A DNA stretch of 64,000 bases from Roseovarius sp. THAF27 (GTDB taxonomy: Bacteria; Pseudomonadota; Alphaproteobacteria; Rhodobacterales; Rhodobacteraceae): the NCBI RefSeq assembly GCF_009363655.1, contig NZ_CP045393.1, positions 2,666,001-2,730,000 of the forward strand, read 5' to 3'. This document shows positions 61,106 through 64,000 of this stretch, piece by piece. The stretch's first letter is position 1; every line of letters starts with the position of its first letter. The translations under genes and the position numbers were made by a program. Under the pieces are notes generated by a model. The model searched no databases and was not told the DNA's origin. It saw only the letters and a program-made list of their open reading frames with translations.

Positions 61106-61380
61106 TGATCGCCACCGACATTCCCTCCCTGCCCCGCGGCGTGCGCCTGCATTTCGACAAGGTGCGCGACACCTGGGTCCTTCTGGCCCCCGAACGCGCC
61201 ATCACCCTCGACCAGATCGGCCACGCCATCCTGACCGAGGTCGACGGGCACCGCAGCTTCGGCGAGATCACGCAGACCCTCTCCGAGAAATACAACGCCC
61301 CGGTCGAACAGATCGCGCAGGACAGCAACGGCTTTCTGACCGCCCTGCGCGACCGCCGGTTCCTGGACGTGACGGCATGA
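61105..61380 (+). CDS. pqqD: PqqD, PqqA-binding chaperone
   Basis: A 91-residue peptide-binding protein (RRE type) that presents PqqA to the radical SAM enzyme PqqE. It shows IPSLPRGVRLHFDKVRDTWVLLAPERAI and AILTEVDGHRSFGEI, usual for PqqD. ATG at 61105 overlaps pqqC by one base and the end overlaps pqqE (ATGA). Confidence 0.95.
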   Translation: MIATDIPSLPRGVRLHFDKVRDTWVLLAPERAITLDQIGHAILTEVDGHRSFGEITQTLSEKYNAPVEQIAQDSNGFLTALRDRRFLDVTA

Positions 61381-62486
61381 AGATACCCGCCCCCATCGCC
61401 ATGCTCGCAGAGCTGACGCACCGCTGTCCGCTCTCCTGCCCCTATTGTTCCAACCCTGTGGAACTGGCGCGGCAGGACAGCGAGCTGAACACCGAAACCT
61501 GGATCCGCGTCTTCGACGAGGCCGCGAAGCTTGGCGTGCTGCAACTGCACCTCTCGGGCGGCGAGCCCGCCTCCCGCCGCGACCTCGTTCCGCTCGTCCA
61601 GGCGGCGCGCGACGCCGGGCTCTACACCAACCTCATCACCTCCGGCATCGGCCTGACCGAGCGTCGATTGAAGGAACTCGACGAGGCCGGCCTCGATCAC
61701 ATCCAGCTGTCCCTGCAAGGCACCACGCCCGAAATGGCCGACGAGATCGGCGGCTATGACGGGGGCTACAAGCGCAAGATGCAGGTCGCCGAATGGATCG
61801 GCCAGATCGGTTTCCCGCTCACGCTCAACGCCGTCCTGCACCGCCGCAACCTGCACCAACTGCCCCGCGCCATCGAAATGGCGCAGGAAATGGGCGCCCG
61901 CCGGATCGAGGTCGCCACCGTGCAATTCCACGGCTGGGCGCTCAAGAACCTCGACACGCTTATGCCGACCCGCGAACAGGCCCGCGAGGCCACCCGCATC
62001 GTGGCCGAATCCCGCGCCGCCCTCAAAGGCAAGCTGGTGATCGACTACGTGCCCGCGGATTACCACGACGACTACCCCAAGCGCTGCATGGGAGGCTGGG
62101 GCAGCACGGGCCTGAACGTCGCGCCCGACGGGCAGGTCCTGCCCTGCCACGCCGCGCAGTCCATTCCCCATCTGGAATTCGAGACCGTCCGCGACAAGCC
62201 GCTCGACGAGATCTGGTATAACAGTTCGGCCTTCAACGCCTATCGCGGCACCGACTGGATGCAGGAGCCCTGCAAATCCTGCGACCGCAAGCTGGTGGAT
62301 TTCGGCGGCTGCCGGTGCCAGGCCATGGCCATCGTCGGCGACCCCGCCGCGACCGATCCGGTCTGCATCAAGTCACCGCATCATGGGGCGTTGCAGGCAC
62401 AGGCCAACACACACGCGTCCAACACCGACGCGCCGCTGGTCTACCGCACCATGCCCGGCAAGAAAGCGGTCGAACCGACCAACTAG
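61377..62486 (+). CDS. pqqE: PqqE, radical SAM enzyme of PQQ synthesis
   Basis: This enzyme makes the carbon-carbon link between the Glu and Tyr side chains of PqqA. The 369-residue product has the radical SAM cluster motif CPLSCPYC near residue 18, LHLSGGEPASRRDL, and a C-terminal SPASM region with several Cys (PKRCMGGWG, LPCHAAQ, CKSCDRKLVDFGGCRC). The full set pqqABCDE is present; no pqqF follows in the window. Confidence 0.97.
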   Translation: MKIPAPIAMLAELTHRCPLSCPYCSNPVELARQDSELNTETWIRVFDEAAKLGVLQLHLSGGEPASRRDLVPLVQAARDAGLYTNLITSGIGLTERRLKELDEAGLDHIQLSLQGTTPEMADEIGGYDGGYKRKMQVAEWIGQIGFPLTLNAVLHRRNLHQLPRAIEMAQEMGARRIEVATVQFHGWALKNLDTLMPTREQAREATRIVAESRAALKGKLVIDYVPADYHDDYPKRCMGGWGSTGLNVAPDGQVLPCHAAQSIPHLEFETVRDKPLDEIWYNSSAFNAYRGTDWMQEPCKSCDRKLVDFGGCRCQAMAIVGDPAATDPVCIKSPHHGALQAQANTHASNTDAPLVYRTMPGKKAVEPTN

Positions 62487-62493
62487 GGCCGGC

Positions 62494-62937
62494 TCAGAAA
62501 CAGACGATCTCGGCTTCCGCCTGCGCCCGGCGCAGCTCCGCCACCAGGTTCGCCGCGGCGGCCGAGCTGTTGAAGACCGCCATGCGCTCGCCGCCCACCC
62601 GGCGCATCGACAACACCGTTTCGGCCTCCAGGTATTCCTCGTAGGACAGGATTTGCGCCACCTCGTCGACGGAGCACGAGCATTTCTGCAACATCTCGCG
62701 CGTGGTGCCGTTGGTGGACATGCAGGCAAAGACGTAATCCGCCCGCGCCGCCGTGGGGAAATCGTTCAGCCGTTCCGCTGCGGTCTGGCCGAAGGCAAGC
62801 CCCGGCGCCGCGATCAGCATCGCGACCAATACACGCCCCACGCCGCCCCGGCCCCCGCGCCGGGGCCTCCTGCCCGAACGCAGAGGTCCCGGGTCAAGCC
62901 CGGGACGCGGTGCGCTGTACTCAACCGGCTGTCTCAT
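62494..62937 (-). CDS. Exported Cys-containing protein of unknown function with a repeat element in its 5' part
   Basis: I recognise no family. The mature domain (about 100 residues after the signal AAPGLAFGQ) has YVFACMSTNG, then KCSCSVDEVAQIL and a final IVCF, so four Cys. If the ATG at 62937 is used, which overlaps the upstream stop as ATGA, the first 33 residues are Arg/Gly/Pro-rich and come from palindromic repeat DNA (62845-62906). A GTG at 62841 would give a clean signal peptide. The gene is convergent with pqqE. Confidence 0.65.
   Translation of the reverse strand: MRQPVEYSAPRPGLDPGPLRSGRRPRRGGRGGVGRVLVAMLIAAPGLAFGQTAAERLNDFPTAARADYVFACMSTNGTTREMLQKCSCSVDEVAQILSYEEYLEAETVLSMRRVGGERMAVFNSSAAAANLVAELRRAQAEAEIVCF
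62845..62906. repeat. REP-like palindromic element
   Basis: Two hairpins: GCCCCGG/CCGGGGC (62845-62866), and GTCCCGGG-TCAAG-CCCGGGAC (62886-62906). The second is of the CCCGGGCTTGACCCGGG type, a palindrome scattered through many alphaproteobacterial genomes. It lies within or just before the 5' end of the gene on the minus strand. Confidence 0.7.
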
Positions 62938-63614
62938 TGCGTCGCCTCCTCCAGCGTCTCAAAAGTCACTTCCGAGCGGTAGCCGTCGCCACCCTCCGGC
63001 CCCGGCGCCTCGGCCAGAAGGTTCAGATACCAGCCCGGCACGTCTTCAGACATCGTGACCGTCAGCGTCAGGTCGCCAAAGCCGCGCATCTGCGCGCGGT
63101 TGGGATCTTCGGCGAAAGGCTGCATCGACACGGTCTGCGTTTGAACTGTCTGCCCGTCAAACTCGGCCTCGCCCCTCGTCACCTCGTTGGGCTGCACCAG
63201 CGCCTCCTTCACCCGGTTGCGGATGTAGAACTTGCTGCCGCCGGCGCTCTCGGCCATGTCGCGCACGGCGGTCTCGTAAAAGAACATGATCATCGGGTTG
63301 CCCACGCTGGCCGGGAACTGCCCCAGCTTGCGGTACTTTTCGCCCTGCCGCAATTCCAGCACCGCCAGCGGGCTTTCTCCCTCGCCCACGGTCAGCGCCA
63401 CCTTGCCGCTGTCGCGCTCCGCCGCCTCGGGCGCCAGCGCGTTGCTGACCTGCCGCTCGTAAACCAGCGACTGGTCCCGCGACACGTCATCCAGCGTGCC
63501 GTTGCGGAACAACAGGTCATAGGTTTCCTGCCCGCTCAGCGGCGCGGCCACAGCGGCGGCACAGCTCAGGACAAGCCCGGTCAGGGCACTCGTCACGCGC
63601 ATCATCATGCTCAA
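62934..63614 (-). CDS. Exported protein of unknown function
   Basis: A 226-residue exported protein with a signal peptide ending AVAAP, followed by LSGQETYDLLFRNGTLDDV and a beta-rich domain (SGKVALTVGEGESPLAVLEL, VGNPMIMFFYETAVRDMAE, GFGDLTLTVTMSEDVPGWYLNLLAEAPG). I know no family name for it. It begins 9 bp after the sensor gene and overlaps the next gene by 4 bp, so the three form an operon. The neighbourhood suggests a role with quinoproteins, not proved. Confidence 0.72.
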   Translation of the reverse strand: MSMMMRVTSALTGLVLSCAAAVAAPLSGQETYDLLFRNGTLDDVSRDQSLVYERQVSNALAPEAAERDSGKVALTVGEGESPLAVLELRQGEKYRKLGQFPASVGNPMIMFFYETAVRDMAESAGGSKFYIRNRVKEALVQPNEVTRGEAEFDGQTVQTQTVSMQPFAEDPNRAQMRGFGDLTLTVTMSEDVPGWYLNLLAEAPGPEGGDGYRSEVTFETLEEATQ

Positions 63615-63623
63615 ATCTCCTCC

Positions 63624-64000
63624 CTATTCAGGCCAGACACTAAAGGCTCCGGCGGCGCTGTCACCGGCCACTTTCGTATCACCCCGCGCCTCGGCATCCC
63701 CTTGCTGACCGATCTTCCACGCCATCAGCGGCCGCAGCCGGTTCAGCTTCACCGGCTTGTAGATCACCGAGATGTCATAGGTCAGCCCCGCCGCCCGCAC
63801 CCGGGGGCTGCGATCGGCGGTGATCAGGATCGCCGGCACATGCGTCTTGGTCAGATTGCGAACCCGTCCGATTGCATCCACCCCGGTCTCGTCATCGTCG
63901 AGCGTATAGTCGGCCAGGATGATATCCGGCGCCATGCCCATGTCCTCGACGCAGGTCACCGCCTCGTCGATGGACCGGCAGGCCAGCACGTCCGCCCCCC
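63624..64000 (-). CDS. C-terminal receiver domain of a larger regulator (truncated by window edge)
   Basis: The visible part, about 125 codons up to the right edge, is a receiver domain: IILADYTLDDDETGVDAIGRV with the phospho-Asp, ILITADRSP with the conserved Thr, and YKPVKLNRLRPLM with the Lys. The N-terminus lies outside the window. The form of the end resembles hybrid histidine kinases, but a separate response regulator is possible. It is the first gene of the minus-strand operon with the two exported proteins. Confidence 0.75.
   Translation of the reverse strand, partial: GADVLACRSIDEAVTCVEDMGMAPDIILADYTLDDDETGVDAIGRVRNLTKTHVPAILITADRSPRVRAAGLTYDISVIYKPVKLNRLRPLMAWKIGQQGDAEARGDTKVAGDSAAGAFSVWPE

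Overview
The window looks like chromosome from a marine or halotolerant alphaproteobacterium of the Rhodobacterales (Roseobacter-group type). Grounds: high GC throughout, operons packed with ATGA/GTGA stop-start overlaps, a UrtABCDE urea transporter beside a urease operon, an ectABC-ask cluster with a MarR-type EctR gene, and a xoxF-pqq methylotrophy island with glutathione-linked formaldehyde oxidation. No insertion sequence, phage gene or CRISPR array was seen. These assignments rest on recognising protein families by eye; no database search was run.

Layout. (1) 1-1826: a partial D-Ala-D-Ala carboxypeptidase, a SPOR-domain lipoprotein and tRNA-Ser(UGA). (2) 1882-7727, minus strand: ureD-ureA-ureJ-ureB-(unknown)-ureC-ureE-ureF-ureG. 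It is followed on the plus strand by a small exported protein and urtABCDE (7963-14630). Candidate sigma-54 promoters precede urtA and ureD, which fits nitrogen control. (3) 14774-20962, minus strand: an aa3-like oxidase operon with a fused subunit I/III, subunit II carrying a cytochrome c domain, a CtaG-like membrane protein, a tri-heme cytochrome c, and an ExoD-family gene at its head. (4) 21192-26153: a peptidoglycan-binding protein, then a TPP riboswitch and thiOSGEF, with a possible 14-codon leader ORF coupled to thiO. (5) 26355-31528: a signalling cluster (response regulator with an unusual output domain, Hpt protein, two histidine kinases, single-domain receiver) with no DNA-binding output protein. 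(6) 31556-35996: ectR divergent from ectABC-ask, with palindromic operator candidates between them. (7) 36081-64000: a large lanthanide/PQQ methanol-oxidation island.

In the island, XoxF (methanol dehydrogenase with the lanthanide-type extra Asp), XoxG and XoxJ oxidise methanol. Glutathione-dependent formaldehyde dehydrogenase and S-formylglutathione hydrolase then take formaldehyde to formate. PqqABCDE makes the cofactor. Around this core lie accessory proteins typical of quinoprotein systems: two SoxYZ-like carriers, a metallo-beta-lactamase-fold protein, a rhodanese-like protein, two YVTN beta-propellers and an MxaD-like protein. There is also a PQQ-associated ABC system of the Lut/Ped type that is linked to lanthanide uptake in other bacteria. 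Embedded in it are a second, NitT/TauT-type ABC transporter, two small exported proteins, and a membrane-anchored protein with about 27 copies of a 14-residue Ser/Glu/Asp repeat. The repeat protein and the embedded transporter are the best candidates for undescribed biology. A 17-bp motif shared (15/17) by the promoter regions of the ABC binding-protein gene and pqqA suggests a common regulator.
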